NCBI RefSeq assembly: GCF_023218075.1
Contig: NZ_JALPTB010000010.1
Coordinates: forward strand, 57,775-121,774
Origin: Rhodococcus sp. HM1
GTDB lineage: Bacteria > Actinomycetota > Actinomycetes > Mycobacteriales > Mycobacteriaceae
DNA length: 64,000 nucleotides
Direction of reading: 5' to 3'
Part shown: in pieces, positions 34,023 to 42,412 of the stretch
How positions within the stretch are numbered: the first letter of the stretch is position 1
Layout of the letters: the number at the start of each line of letters is the position of its first letter
The notes under the pieces: model-generated
Seen by the model: the letters and a program-made list of their open reading frames with translations, nothing else
Database searches by the model: none
What the model was told of the DNA's origin: nothing
Position numbers and translations under genes: made by a program

Positions 34023-34826
34023 TCACTGTCCCGGAGTCCCGGAGTCGGTGCCCGGTCCGGCCGCGCGGCCTTCCCGTTCGGCGCGTTCGCGTTCCTTGCG
34101 GGCGCGACGTTCCGCGGCGACGCGGGCGTCCTCGGCGTCGGCCTCCTCGCGACCGGGCGCCGATCCGCCGAGCCGGCGCGGCACCCAGTAGGCACCCGGC
34201 TCGTGCTCGTAGCCCTGCTGCACCTCGTGCAGCATCTTCTCCATCACCGCGTGCAGTTCCGCGGTGGTCTCCGAGGCCGGTTCGTGCGGGACGACGGGGG
34301 CACCGACCTTAATGACGATCGGCGTGTTGGTGCGGCCCAGACGCTTGGGATGCCCCTTCGTCCACACGCGCTGCGAGCCCCAGATGATCATCGGCACGAT
34401 CGGCACACCCGCCTCGAGCGCCATGCGCGCGGCACCGGACCGGAAGTCCTTCAGCTCGAAGCTGCGGCTGATCGTCTCCTCGGGGAACACGCCGACGAGT
34501 TCCCCGGAGCGGAGCGCCTCAACCGCGCGGCGGTAGGACTCGCCGGCGTCGCCGCGGTCGACGGGGATGTGCTTCATCGCGCGCATCATCGGGCCGGAGA
34601 TCTTGTTGTCGAACACCTCCTTCTTCGCCATGAAGCGGATGTACCGCTTGGTGGCGCGCGCCGGGATGCCCGCGTAGGTGAAGTCCATGTATCCGGTGTG
34701 GTTCATCGCGATGACCGCGCCGCCGGTCGCCGGGATGTGTTCCTCCCCGGTGATGGTGAACTTCAGGCCCTGCGCAGCGAAGAGCGTGCGCGCCACGCCG
34801 ATGATGGTCCGGTAGAAGGGTTCCAC
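34023..34826 (-). CDS. 1-acylglycerol-3-phosphate acyltransferase family protein
   Basis: PlsC-type acyltransferase of 267 residues, acting at the membrane on phospholipid or related acceptors. The catalytic HX4D is NHTGYMD; VFPEETISR is the substrate-binding motif. The C-terminal 50 residues are highly charged (Arg/Glu/Ala). The start is GTG giving MEPFYRTI. M. tuberculosis has three such genes here (Rv3814c-Rv3816c) and this window has one. Co-transcribed with the HAD gene. Confidence 0.88.
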   Translation of the reverse strand: MEPFYRTIIGVARTLFAAQGLKFTITGEEHIPATGGAVIAMNHTGYMDFTYAGIPARATKRYIRFMAKKEVFDNKISGPMMRAMKHIPVDRGDAGESYRRAVEALRSGELVGVFPEETISRSFELKDFRSGAARMALEAGVPIVPMIIWGSQRVWTKGHPKRLGRTNTPIVIKVGAPVVPHEPASETTAELHAVMEKMLHEVQQGYEHEPGAYWVPRRLGGSAPGREEADAEDARVAAERRARKERERAEREGRAAGPGTDSGTPGQ

Positions 34827-34981
34827 GACGGCCAGAGTAGCCGGAACCGCCGGATCTGCACCGACCACGACACCCGAATCGACCCCGCCCGGGACAGTGC
34901 CGAACTGCCTGGCCGAAGTGAGCCGAACGGCGCCGCCTACCCTGGTAGGCACGCCGGTCGCCAGTTCAGGAGGGCAACGTA

Positions 34982-36532
34982 GTGCAGATCACCAGCGTCG
35001 GACACGCCGGGTTCCACATCCAGACCGAGGCGGGATCGATCCTGTGCGACCCGTGGGTCAACCCCGCGTACTTCGCATCGTGGGTGCCCTTCCCGGACAA
35101 CACGCAGCTCGACTGGGACACCCTCGGCGATGTCGACTACCTGTACGTTTCGCACCTGCACAAGGACCACTTCGACCCGGGAACGCTGAGCAAGCACGTC
35201 AGCAAGGACGCGACCGTGCTGCTGCCGGACTACCCGGTGCCGGACCTCAAGCGTGAGCTCGAAGCGCTCGGTTTCACGAAGTTCTTCGAGACCACCGACT
35301 CCGTCAAGCACACCGTGACCGGACCCAAGGGCTCGCTCGACGTCATGATCATCGCGCTGCGCGCGCCCGCCGACGGCCCGATCGGCGACTCCGGTCTCGT
35401 GGTGTCCGACGGCACGACGACCGTCTTCAACATGAACGACGCGCGGCCGATCGACATGGATCCGATGCTCGAGGCGTTCGGGCACATCGACATCCACCTG
35501 CTGCAGTACTCCGGTGCCATCTGGTACCCGATGGTCTACGACATCCCGGCCGGCACGAAGCGCAACTTCGGCAAGCAGAAGCGCCAGCGCGGCATGGACC
35601 GCTGCCGCTCCTACATCGAGCAGGTCGGGGCGACGTGGATCGTGCCGTCCGCGGGCCCCCCGGTGTTCCTCGATCCCGAGCTGCGCGACCTCAACGACGA
35701 CCACGGCGACGTCGGCAACATCTTCCCGGACCAGCAGGTGTTCCTCGAGCAGCTGCGGATCCACGGCCGCGACGGCGGCCTGCTGATGATTCCGGGTTCG
35801 GTCGTGGATCTGACCGGCAGCGATCGGATGACCCTCACGCATCCGATCCCGGACGAGCAGGTCGATCGGATCTTCACCGACAAGGCCGCCTACATCGAGG
35901 AGATGGCGCAGCGGTTCGCGCCGATCATCGAGGCCGAGAAGGCGACGTGGGCGCCGGCCGAGGGCGAGCCGCTGATCGGGGCGCTCAAGGCGAAGTTCGA
36001 GCCGATCATGGCGCAGTCCGATCTGATCTGCGACGGCATCGGGTATCCGGTCGGGCTCGTGATGGGTGACGAGACCGTCGTGCTCGACTTCCCGAAGCGG
36101 GTCGTCCGCGAACCGATCGAGGGCGAGGGCAAGTACCGCTACGGCTTCCGCATCGCGCCGGAACTCGTGCGCACCGTGCTGCGCGACGACGAGCCGGACT
36201 GGGTCAACACCATCTTCCTGTCCACCCGGTTCACGGCGTGGCGCGTGGGCGGCTACAACGAGTTCCTCTACACGTTCTTCAAGTGCCTGACCGACGAGCG
36301 CATCGCGTACGCGGACGGCTGGTTCGCCGAGGCACACGACGATTCGGCGTCGATCGAGATCGGGGGCTACGAGGTCCAGCGTCGCTGCCCGCACCTGAAG
36401 GCCGACCTGTCGAAGTTCGGTGTCGTCGACGGCACCACTCTGACCTGCAACCTGCACGGCTGGCAGTGGGACCTCGAGACGGGCCGCTGCAAGACGTCCA
36501 AGGGCCACGAGCTGCGCTGCACCAAGCTCTGA
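34982..36532 (+). CDS. Metallo-beta-lactamase fold protein fused to a Rieske domain
   Basis: Cytoplasmic protein of 516 residues, apparently the counterpart of Rv3818. The N-terminal metallo-hydrolase domain has HxHxDH at H58-H63 (SHLHKDH), a central domain carries conserved metal-binding-like residues, and the C-terminus has a Rieske [2Fe-2S] site with C469-H471 (RRCPHL) and C489-H492 (TCNLHGW). The pairing recalls CMP-N-acetylneuraminate hydroxylase, which joins the same two folds in the opposite order, so an oxygenase or hydroxylase activity is a reasonable guess. The true substrate is unknown. GTG start with AGGAGG eight bases ahead. Confidence 0.85.
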   Translation: MQITSVGHAGFHIQTEAGSILCDPWVNPAYFASWVPFPDNTQLDWDTLGDVDYLYVSHLHKDHFDPGTLSKHVSKDATVLLPDYPVPDLKRELEALGFTKFFETTDSVKHTVTGPKGSLDVMIIALRAPADGPIGDSGLVVSDGTTTVFNMNDARPIDMDPMLEAFGHIDIHLLQYSGAIWYPMVYDIPAGTKRNFGKQKRQRGMDRCRSYIEQVGATWIVPSAGPPVFLDPELRDLNDDHGDVGNIFPDQQVFLEQLRIHGRDGGLLMIPGSVVDLTGSDRMTLTHPIPDEQVDRIFTDKAAYIEEMAQRFAPIIEAEKATWAPAEGEPLIGALKAKFEPIMAQSDLICDGIGYPVGLVMGDETVVLDFPKRVVREPIEGEGKYRYGFRIAPELVRTVLRDDEPDWVNTIFLSTRFTAWRVGGYNEFLYTFFKCLTDERIAYADGWFAEAHDDSASIEIGGYEVQRRCPHLKADLSKFGVVDGTTLTCNLHGWQWDLETGRCKTSKGHELRCTKL

Positions 36533-36553
36533 TCCTGTCCCGCCCCTGCCCCG

Positions 36554-37744
36554 TCACCCGGCGGGGCGGGGGCGGTGGGGCAGCATGTGCGGTGCCGCGA
36601 CCGCGGTCAGCAGCACCGGCACCGCGACCGCGGCGACGAGGATCGACAGCGACAGCCACGCGGACCCCACCGCGAAGCCCGCGAACAGGGCGAGCGACGC
36701 GACCTCGCTGGTCAGACCGGCCACCGACGTGACGGTCGCGCGCGCCGATCCGGACATCGCGTCCTGCATCCGCACCTCGGCGACGATCCCCGCGTTGTGC
36801 AGGATGCCGTATCCGATGCCGATCGCGACGAATCCCGCGACTCCCCCGGCGACCGCCCCGACCGCGAGCAGCGCCGCGGCCGCGCACAGCACGACGGCCA
36901 TGGTCCGCCCGGTCATGACGGCGGTCCGTCCGGCGACCGCGGCCCCGACGATCTGCCCGACGACCGTGATCGACACCAGCAGCGGCGCCTGCGCGGTCGA
37001 CGCACCGCCGTCACGGGCGAGCAGGCCGAAGTACTCCTCGAGCGCCAGGAACGACATCAGCACTGCCGTGAGCAGCACCGCCCGCCGGACGACCACGTCG
37101 GTGCGGATCTCGTGCGTCCCGGCGCGCAGCACCCCCACGTAGCGCGCGACGAAGGTGCCACCGTCGTCCGGTGCAGGTTCGGTGCTGTCGACCCGAACCG
37201 TCCGGGGTGCCGGCGGGAGCGTGAACACCAGCAGGCCGTCGACGACGGTGATCGCGATCGAAACCCACCCGACCAGCCCGTAACCGCCAAGGGCGTAGAG
37301 CGGACCGGCCGACGCGGTCGCGACGAACACGCTGGTCACCTCGGCGGAGTTCACGTACCCCTGGACGGTCGCGTACCGGTCCCGCGCGCCGAGTGCCGCC
37401 AGTTCCTCGTACAGCAACGCCTCGAACGTGCCGGACTTCATGGACTCGGCCAGCCCCCACAACGCGAAGCCGGCCGCGAAGCCCCAGTAGCTCGGCACCA
37501 GCATCCACAGGGTGAACGACGCGGTGAGAAGGACGGCGCTACCGAACAGCAGGGTCCGGCGCGGCACGATGTCGGCCCACGCCCCGGACGGCACCTCGGT
37601 CACGAACGCCGCGATGGACCACACCGCGAACAGCGAGGAGATCTGTGCCGTCGACAGGCCGTTGTCCTCGAACAGCAGGCCGTACACGCCGTAGAGCGGC
37701 ACCAGTTCGCGCGTCGCGGAATACGCGACGGCGCGGACGGTCAA
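36554..37744 (-). CDS. Major facilitator superfamily transporter
   Basis: Predicted 12-helix membrane transporter of 396 residues, of the drug/metabolite efflux type. The loop after helix 2 is EVPSGAWADIVPRRTLL, a form of the MFS motif A. Substrate unknown. The TTG start has no clear ribosome site, so the first residues are uncertain. Divergent from the thioesterase gene with about 90 bases between. Confidence 0.8.
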   Translation of the reverse strand: MTVRAVAYSATRELVPLYGVYGLLFEDNGLSTAQISSLFAVWSIAAFVTEVPSGAWADIVPRRTLLFGSAVLLTASFTLWMLVPSYWGFAAGFALWGLAESMKSGTFEALLYEELAALGARDRYATVQGYVNSAEVTSVFVATASAGPLYALGGYGLVGWVSIAITVVDGLLVFTLPPAPRTVRVDSTEPAPDDGGTFVARYVGVLRAGTHEIRTDVVVRRAVLLTAVLMSFLALEEYFGLLARDGGASTAQAPLLVSITVVGQIVGAAVAGRTAVMTGRTMAVVLCAAAALLAVGAVAGGVAGFVAIGIGYGILHNAGIVAEVRMQDAMSGSARATVTSVAGLTSEVASLALFAGFAVGSAWLSLSILVAAVAVPVLLTAVAAPHMLPHRPRPAG

Positions 37745-37835
37745 CGATGTGGTCGGTGCAAGTCAACATCGACGGGACATGCACAGAATCGTCCCACCTC
37801 GGCGCCGCCTCATCCAGTGATTTACGGTCGACGTT

Positions 37836-38318
37836 GTGACCGATCGCAAACGCACCTACACGTGGGACGACCCCGCCCCCACCTCGGCTGCCAATCGTGA
37901 CATGCACGGCCTCGACTTCCTGCGCGGACTCATCGACGGCAGCATCCCGCACCACCCGACCTCGCGCACGCTCGGCTTCACGGTCACGGATGCGCGCGAG
38001 GGATTCGCCGAGGTGACGCTGGAGGTGCAGGAGTTCCACTGCAACGCCGTGGGCAGCGTGCACGGCGGGGTCGTCGCGACACTGTTCGACACCGCGATGG
38101 GCTTCTCCGTGGCGAGCACCCTCGCCCCGGGCGTCGGCTACACCACCCTCGACCTGCAGGTGCGCTACCTGCGGGCGGTGCAGCCGGGACACCTCATCCG
38201 GGTGCAGGGCTTCTGCGAGCATTCGGGACGCCGGACCGCGACGTCGCGCGGCGAGGCCCGTGACGAGCAGGGCAGGCTCGTGGCGAGCGGTTCGACCACC
38301 TGCATGATCCTGGGCTGA
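37836..38318 (+). CDS. PaaI-family hotdog thioesterase
   Basis: Acyl-CoA thioesterase-fold protein of 160 residues. The signature is GSVHGGVVATLFDTAMG, in which the Asp is the usual catalytic residue, followed by TLDLQVRYLRAV. Acts on an unidentified aryl- or acyl-CoA. GTG start. Confidence 0.88.
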   Translation: MTDRKRTYTWDDPAPTSAANRDMHGLDFLRGLIDGSIPHHPTSRTLGFTVTDAREGFAEVTLEVQEFHCNAVGSVHGGVVATLFDTAMGFSVASTLAPGVGYTTLDLQVRYLRAVQPGHLIRVQGFCEHSGRRTATSRGEARDEQGRLVASGSTTCMILG

Positions 38319-38347
38319 CCCGGAGGGCCACCCCAGTTCGTACCCCA

Positions 38348-38386
38348 CCTTCGACCGAGCGAGTGGCACACCCGGTCGGTCGAAGG
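38348..38386. terminator. Hairpin between thioesterase and serS
   Basis: CCTTCGACCG (38348-38357) and CGGTCGAAGG (38377-38386) form a 10-base stem with a 19-base loop between the convergent genes. Next to it, at about 38403-38448, GCTCGCC(C/G)AAGGCGGC occurs twice as a direct repeat of unknown meaning. Confidence 0.45.
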
Positions 38387-38451
38387 AGACGAGGGATACA
38401 TTCGCTCGCCCAAGGCGGCCGGCACGTCGGCTCGCCGAAGGCGGCGCGACC

Positions 38452-39714
38452 TCAGCCGATCGGCTCGAGCACCTCACGCCCGACGAACGGAACGAGCGCT
38501 GCCGGCACCTTCACGGAGCCGTCGGCCTGCTGGTGGTTCTCGAGGATCGCGACGAGCCAGCGCGTGGTGGCGAGGGTGCCGTTGAGGGTCGCGGCGATCT
38601 GCGGCTTGCCGTTCTCGTCCCGGTAGCGGACACCGAGGCGGCGGGCCTGGAAGGTCGTGCAGTTCGACGTCGACGACAGTTCGCGGTAGCGCTCCTGCGT
38701 CGGCACCCACGCCTCGCAGTCGAACTTGCGGGCGGCGGACGAACCGAGGTCGCCGCCGGCGACGTCGATGACCCGGTAGGGCACGTCGATCGCGGCGAGC
38801 ATCTCGCGTTCCCACGCCAGCAGGCGCTGGTGCTCGTCGGTGGCGTCCTCGGGCTTGCAGTAGACGAACATCTCCACCTTGTCGAACTGGTGGACGCGGA
38901 TGATGCCGCGGGTGTCCTTGCCGTAGCTGCCCGCTTCGCGGCGGAAGCACGACGACCAGCCGGCGTACCGCTTCGGGCCCGCGGACAGGTCGAGGATCTC
39001 GCCCGAGTGGTAGCCGGCGAGAGGCACCTCGGAGGTGCCGACGAGGTACAGGTCGTCCTCTTCGAGGTGGTACACCTCGTCGGCGTGCTGACCGAGGAAC
39101 CCGGTGCCCTGCATGATCTCGGGACGCACGAGCACCGGCGGGATCATCATCGTGAAGCCGTTGGCGGTGGCCTTCTGCGCGGCGAGCTGCAGCATCCCGA
39201 GCTGCAGCAACGCGCCGTAGCCGGTGAGGAAGTAGAAGCGCGCGCCGGACACCTTCGCGCCGCGTTCCATGTCGATCAGGCCCAGCGACTCGCCGAGCGT
39301 CAGGTGGTCCTTCGGCTCGAAGTCGAAGGTGGGCAGTTCACCGACGGTCTCGAGGGTGACGAAGTCGTCCTCACCGCCGGCCGGGGCACCTTCCTGCACG
39401 ATGTTGGAGATCGCCAGGTGCGCGCGGTCGAGGGCTTCCTGCGCGGCGTGCTGCTCGGCCTCGAGCTCCTTGACCTTCGCGGCGAGTTCCTTCGCTCCGG
39501 CGAGCAGGGCGGGGCGTTCCTCGGGGGACGCCTGACCGACCTTCTTACCCAGCGCCTTCTGCTCGGCGCGGATGTTGTCGCCGGCGAGCACCGCGGCGCG
39601 GCGGGTCTCGTCGGCCTCCAGCAGGGCGTCGACGAGACCGGGGTCCTCACCTCGGGTGCGCTGCGAGGCACGGACGGCATCGGGATTCTCGCGGAGGAAC
39701 TTGAGGTCGATCAC
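38452..39714 (-). CDS. serS: Seryl-tRNA synthetase
   Basis: Class II aminoacyl-tRNA synthetase of 420 residues that charges tRNA-Ser. The N-terminal coiled-coil arm (about 30-105) precedes the catalytic core with motif 2 in [22 protein letters not shown] and motif 3 in [19 protein letters not shown] start. It heads the Rv3834c-Rv3836 type gene order, with the septum protein and metallopeptidase nearby. Confidence 0.97.
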   Translation of the reverse strand: MIDLKFLRENPDAVRASQRTRGEDPGLVDALLEADETRRAAVLAGDNIRAEQKALGKKVGQASPEERPALLAGAKELAAKVKELEAEQHAAQEALDRAHLAISNIVQEGAPAGGEDDFVTLETVGELPTFDFEPKDHLTLGESLGLIDMERGAKVSGARFYFLTGYGALLQLGMLQLAAQKATANGFTMMIPPVLVRPEIMQGTGFLGQHADEVYHLEEDDLYLVGTSEVPLAGYHSGEILDLSAGPKRYAGWSSCFRREAGSYGKDTRGIIRVHQFDKVEMFVYCKPEDATDEHQRLLAWEREMLAAIDVPYRVIDVAGGDLGSSAARKFDCEAWVPTQERYRELSSTSNCTTFQARRLGVRYRDENGKPQIAATLNGTLATTRWLVAILENHQQADGSVKVPAALVPFVGREVLEPIG

Positions 39715-39725
39715 GAGAGGGAAGC

Positions 39726-40124
39726 CTACCGGTGCCAGAGTTGCTGGTAGTCGTCCCTCCCGAACATCCGCGCGGCATCGTCCGCGGTGGGATAGCCGAC
39801 GTAGGGGTCCGCACCGGCCGCCACGAGCGCCCGCACCACCTCTTCCGCCCCCTTGAACACCGCGCCCGCGAGGGGCGACTGCCCGCGATCGTTGAGCCGG
39901 TCGACGTCGGCACCCCGCTCGATCAGGAGATTCACGGCCCCGGGATGCGCGTGATAGGCGGCGAGCATGAGCAGGGTGTCGCCGGTGCCGTTGGTGAGAT
40001 TCACCGGGCCGCCCGCATCGAGAAAGGCGGCGAGCGTGTCCGCGTCACCGGCCCGCGCCGCGTCGAACATCCGCTGGGCGATTTCCTGGACTTCGGGATC
40101 GATCGGATCGTCCGTCACGAACAC
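39726..40124 (-). CDS. Small ankyrin-repeat protein
   Basis: Cytoplasmic protein of 132 residues made of about three ankyrin repeats ([75 protein letters not shown]). Likely a protein-binding scaffold of unknown partner. I use the GTG giving MFVTDD since GGGGAG is eight bases ahead. It ends 12 bases before the serS start on the same strand, so the two are probably co-transcribed. Confidence 0.85.
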   Translation of the reverse strand: MFVTDDPIDPEVQEIAQRMFDAARAGDADTLAAFLDAGGPVNLTNGTGDTLLMLAAYHAHPGAVNLLIERGADVDRLNDRGQSPLAGAVFKGAEEVVRALVAAGADPYVGYPTADDAARMFGRDDYQQLWHR

Positions 40125-40160
40125 CGAAATTACTCCCCACACCGGCGCCAGGCATGATGG

Positions 40161-41246
40161 ATGACGATGGCCGAGGAGAAAGAACAGCAGTCCACGCGGC
40201 GCCCGCCGTCCGCGAAGCTGACCCGTCGCGCACCGTCAGCGCAGCTGACCCGTCGCGCATTGATACTGGTCGCCGCGGGCGCGGTTCTCGCCGCCGTCGC
40301 GACCGCCGTGTTCGCCGGGTTCGGCGACTCCGACGACGAGACCCCCACGGGCAGCGCGCTGCGCACGACCGGGGCGGTGGCCGGTGAAGCGTTCGGTACC
40401 GCGGTCGCCGGGGACTGCCTGACCTGGTCGGCGATCGACGCCAGCGATCTGGAGAAGGTCGACTGCGAACAGACCCACCTGTTCGAGGTGGTCGAGGACA
40501 TCGACCTGAGCGTGTTCCCGGGCGCGGAGTGGGGTCCGGGCTCGCGATTCCCGTCGGTCCTGCGGTTCACGGAACTGCGCGACGAACATTGCGCGCCCGC
40601 CGCCATGGATTACCTGCAGGGGCGTTTCGACCCGCACGGCAAGTTCAGCGTCGGCCTCATCAATCCGGGCGAAGCGGGCTGGGAAGCCGGCGAACGCACC
40701 CTGCGCTGCGGGCTGCAGTTCTCGTCGACGACCGGCAATCTGCTGCCGATCGAGGGTCGCGTCGCCGATCAGGACCAGTCCCGCGCGTGGGAGGTCGGCA
40801 CCTGCATCGGCATCAACAACGGGGTGCCCGCCGATCCGGTGGACTGCGCGCAACCGCACGCGTTCGAGGTCGCCGCGGTGGTGGACATGTCCGCCCAGTT
40901 CCCCGGCGGGGTGCCGAGCACGGAGGACCAGGACAAGTACCTCGAGACGACGTGCACCGAGACCACCAACGCCTACCTGGGCGATCCGGAGGCACTGCGC
41001 AACAAGACGCTGACGCTGTTCTGGGACAACCTGGACTTCGACAGCTGGCTCGCGGGCAGCCGCAAGGTGAACTGCTCGGTCGGCAAGCAGGTCGACGGGG
41101 GTGGATTCGCGTCGATCACCGGTTCGGCGAAGGGCGACATCCTGATCGACGGCCAGCCGCCGGTCCCGCCGCCGCCGGTGCCGGAGGGGCGGTCGCTGCC
41201 GACCCCGCTGCCGGGTGCGGCTCCGCTCCCGGGCGGCACGCGATGA
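40161..41246 (+). CDS. Septum formation family membrane protein
   Basis: Single-pass membrane protein of 361 residues (Rv3835 type). A cytoplasmic tail with the tandem LTRRAPSAQLTRRA repeat precedes a membrane helix (about 33-52) and an extracytoplasmic region with two copies of the septum-formation domain, marked by GDCLTW, VDCEQTHLFEV and then GTCIGI, VDCAQPHAFEV with paired cysteines. The C-terminus is Pro-rich. Function in the cell envelope is inferred from the family name and is not proven. It overlaps the metallopeptidase gene by four bases. Confidence 0.85.
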   Translation: MTMAEEKEQQSTRRPPSAKLTRRAPSAQLTRRALILVAAGAVLAAVATAVFAGFGDSDDETPTGSALRTTGAVAGEAFGTAVAGDCLTWSAIDASDLEKVDCEQTHLFEVVEDIDLSVFPGAEWGPGSRFPSVLRFTELRDEHCAPAAMDYLQGRFDPHGKFSVGLINPGEAGWEAGERTLRCGLQFSSTTGNLLPIEGRVADQDQSRAWEVGTCIGINNGVPADPVDCAQPHAFEVAAVVDMSAQFPGGVPSTEDQDKYLETTCTETTNAYLGDPEALRNKTLTLFWDNLDFDSWLAGSRKVNCSVGKQVDGGGFASITGSAKGDILIDGQPPVPPPPVPEGRSLPTPLPGAAPLPGGTR

Positions 41247-41593
41247 GTGTCCGGATGGACGAGGAACGCTTCGAGGAACTGGTCTCCGAGGCGTTGGACC
41301 TGATTCCGCAGCAGCTCGCCGAGGCGATCGACAACGTGGTGGTGCTCGTCGATGCGCGGCACGACGAGGAGCCGGACCTGCTGGGCCTCTACCACGGGAT
41401 TGCGCTGACGGAACGCGACTCGCACTATGCCGGGTCGCTGCCGGACACGATCACCGTCTACCGGGACGCGATCCTCGACATCTGCGAGTCCGAGGACGAT
41501 GTGGTGCACGAAGTGGCGGTCACCGTGATCCACGAGATAGCGCACTACTTCGGAATCGAGGAGGACCGCCTCCACGAACTGGGCTGGGGCTGA
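41243..41593 (+). CDS. Small zincin-like metallopeptidase
   Basis: Cytoplasmic metallopeptidase-like protein of 116 residues (Rv3836 type, zincin family). The zinc motif is HEIAHYFGI, with a downstream EEDRLHELG that may give the third ligand. The ATG overlaps the stop of the septum protein gene (ATGA), so it is translationally coupled. Substrate unknown. Confidence 0.88.
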   Translation: MSVRMDEERFEELVSEALDLIPQQLAEAIDNVVVLVDARHDEEPDLLGLYHGIALTERDSHYAGSLPDTITVYRDAILDICESEDDVVHEVAVTVIHEIAHYFGIEEDRLHELGWG

Positions 41594-41615
41594 CCGGACC
41601 GGCCGCCCCAGCGCG

Positions 41616-41660
41616 TGTTCTACAAGCCTGTTGTTCTACGAGCCTTGCTGTTCTACAAGC
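41616..41660. repeat. Three imperfect tandem repeats of about 16 bases
   Basis: TGTTCTAC(A/G)AGC units begin at 41616, 41632 and 41649, just past the stop of the small membrane protein gene on the minus strand and after the metallopeptidase gene. The sequence is less GC-rich than its surroundings. No function can be assigned. Confidence 0.6.
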
Positions 41661-41668
41661 TCAGCGCG

Positions 41669-41797
41669 TCACTTGTTGCGCTGCATGAAGTGCGGGTTGA
41701 CCGTCGAGATCCACAGCAGTGCCAGCGATCCCAAGATCACCTGCAGCACCACGATGATCACCACAGCCACGCCCACGATTTCGAGAATGTCACCCAT
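41669..41797 (-). CDS. Putative 42-residue membrane protein
   Basis: A short reading frame MGDILEIV...HFMQRNK with one strong hydrophobic helix (about residues 7-33) and a short basic C-terminus, typical of small single-pass bacterial membrane proteins. The ATG has AAGG ten bases ahead. Longer forms using upstream starts add an Arg-rich segment that does not look coding. Lack of any homologue I can name keeps confidence moderate. Confidence 0.5.
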   Translation of the reverse strand: MGDILEIVGVAVVIIVVLQVILGSLALLWISTVNPHFMQRNK

Positions 41798-41903
41798 GCC
41801 GTAGGACCTTACATTGTCGGGTCTCCGGCCCCTCGGGCTGCACTCGCGAACGGCCCTTCGAGGACCGACCATCGACCCGCTCCCCGCGACCCTGATGAAC
41901 GGT

Positions 41904-41939
41904 CACCATTGACTGTTTAACGGTGAGGGCCCTACGCTC
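41904..41939 (+). promoter_or_regulatory. Promoter with overlapping palindrome upstream of the SnoaL gene
   Basis: -35 TTGACT (41910-41915) and -10 TACGCT (41934-41939) are 18 bases apart, 31 bases before the GTG start. The -35 is covered by an imperfect palindrome TCACCATTGAC-TG-TTTAACGGTGA (8 of 11 arm positions symmetric), which may be a repressor operator. Confidence 0.45.
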
Positions 41940-41970
41940 GGCAGCATCCCGCGACCGAGAGGCGACCACC

Positions 41971-42372
41971 GTGACGAACACCGAGCGCCCTGCTGTTGTC
42001 GAACGTTGGCACCGCGTGACCGAGACGAAGGACCTCGCCGCGCTCGACGCGCTGATCGCCGACGACGCCGTCTTCCGGTCTCCCGTCGTCTTCACCCCGC
42101 AGGAAGGCAAGGCCGCGACGCTCGCCTACCTCCGTGCGGCGGTGACCGTGTTCGGCGACGGCACCGGATTCCACTTCGTCGGCGAGTGGTACGCCCCGAA
42201 CTCGGCGGTGCTCGAGTTCGTCGCCGATCTCGACGGGGTCCAGGTCAACGGGGTGGACATGATCGAGTGGGACGAACACGACCGCATCACCCGATTCACG
42301 GTCATGGTCCGCCCGATCAAGGGCCTGCAGGCACTGATCCCCCGCATGGCCGCCCAACTCGGCCAAGCCTGA
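41971..42372 (+). CDS. SnoaL-like / NTF2-fold protein
   Basis: Small cone-shaped NTF2-like domain of 133 residues (VVERWHRVTETKDLAALDALIADDAVFRSPVV...). Family members are cyclases, isomerases, hydrolases or ligand binders; the actual role cannot be read from sequence. The GTG start has GAGAGG eight bases ahead. The nitronate monooxygenase gene follows after 40 bases, so they may share a transcript. Confidence 0.82.
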   Translation: MTNTERPAVVERWHRVTETKDLAALDALIADDAVFRSPVVFTPQEGKAATLAYLRAAVTVFGDGTGFHFVGEWYAPNSAVLEFVADLDGVQVNGVDMIEWDEHDRITRFTVMVRPIKGLQALIPRMAAQLGQA

Positions 42373-42412
42373 CCCCCGACCCTCAAAATCTCGGACCCCC
42401 AGGAGAAACTCG

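Noticed and set aside
38319..38451. Searched next to serS for a tRNA gene or a T-box leader
   Set aside because: The gap is downstream of serS, shows only a simple hairpin and a short direct repeat, and no cloverleaf or T-box sequence.
41616..41660. Short tandem repeats considered as a CRISPR remnant
   Set aside because: Unit spacing is 16-17 bases with no distinct spacers and no cas genes in the window.
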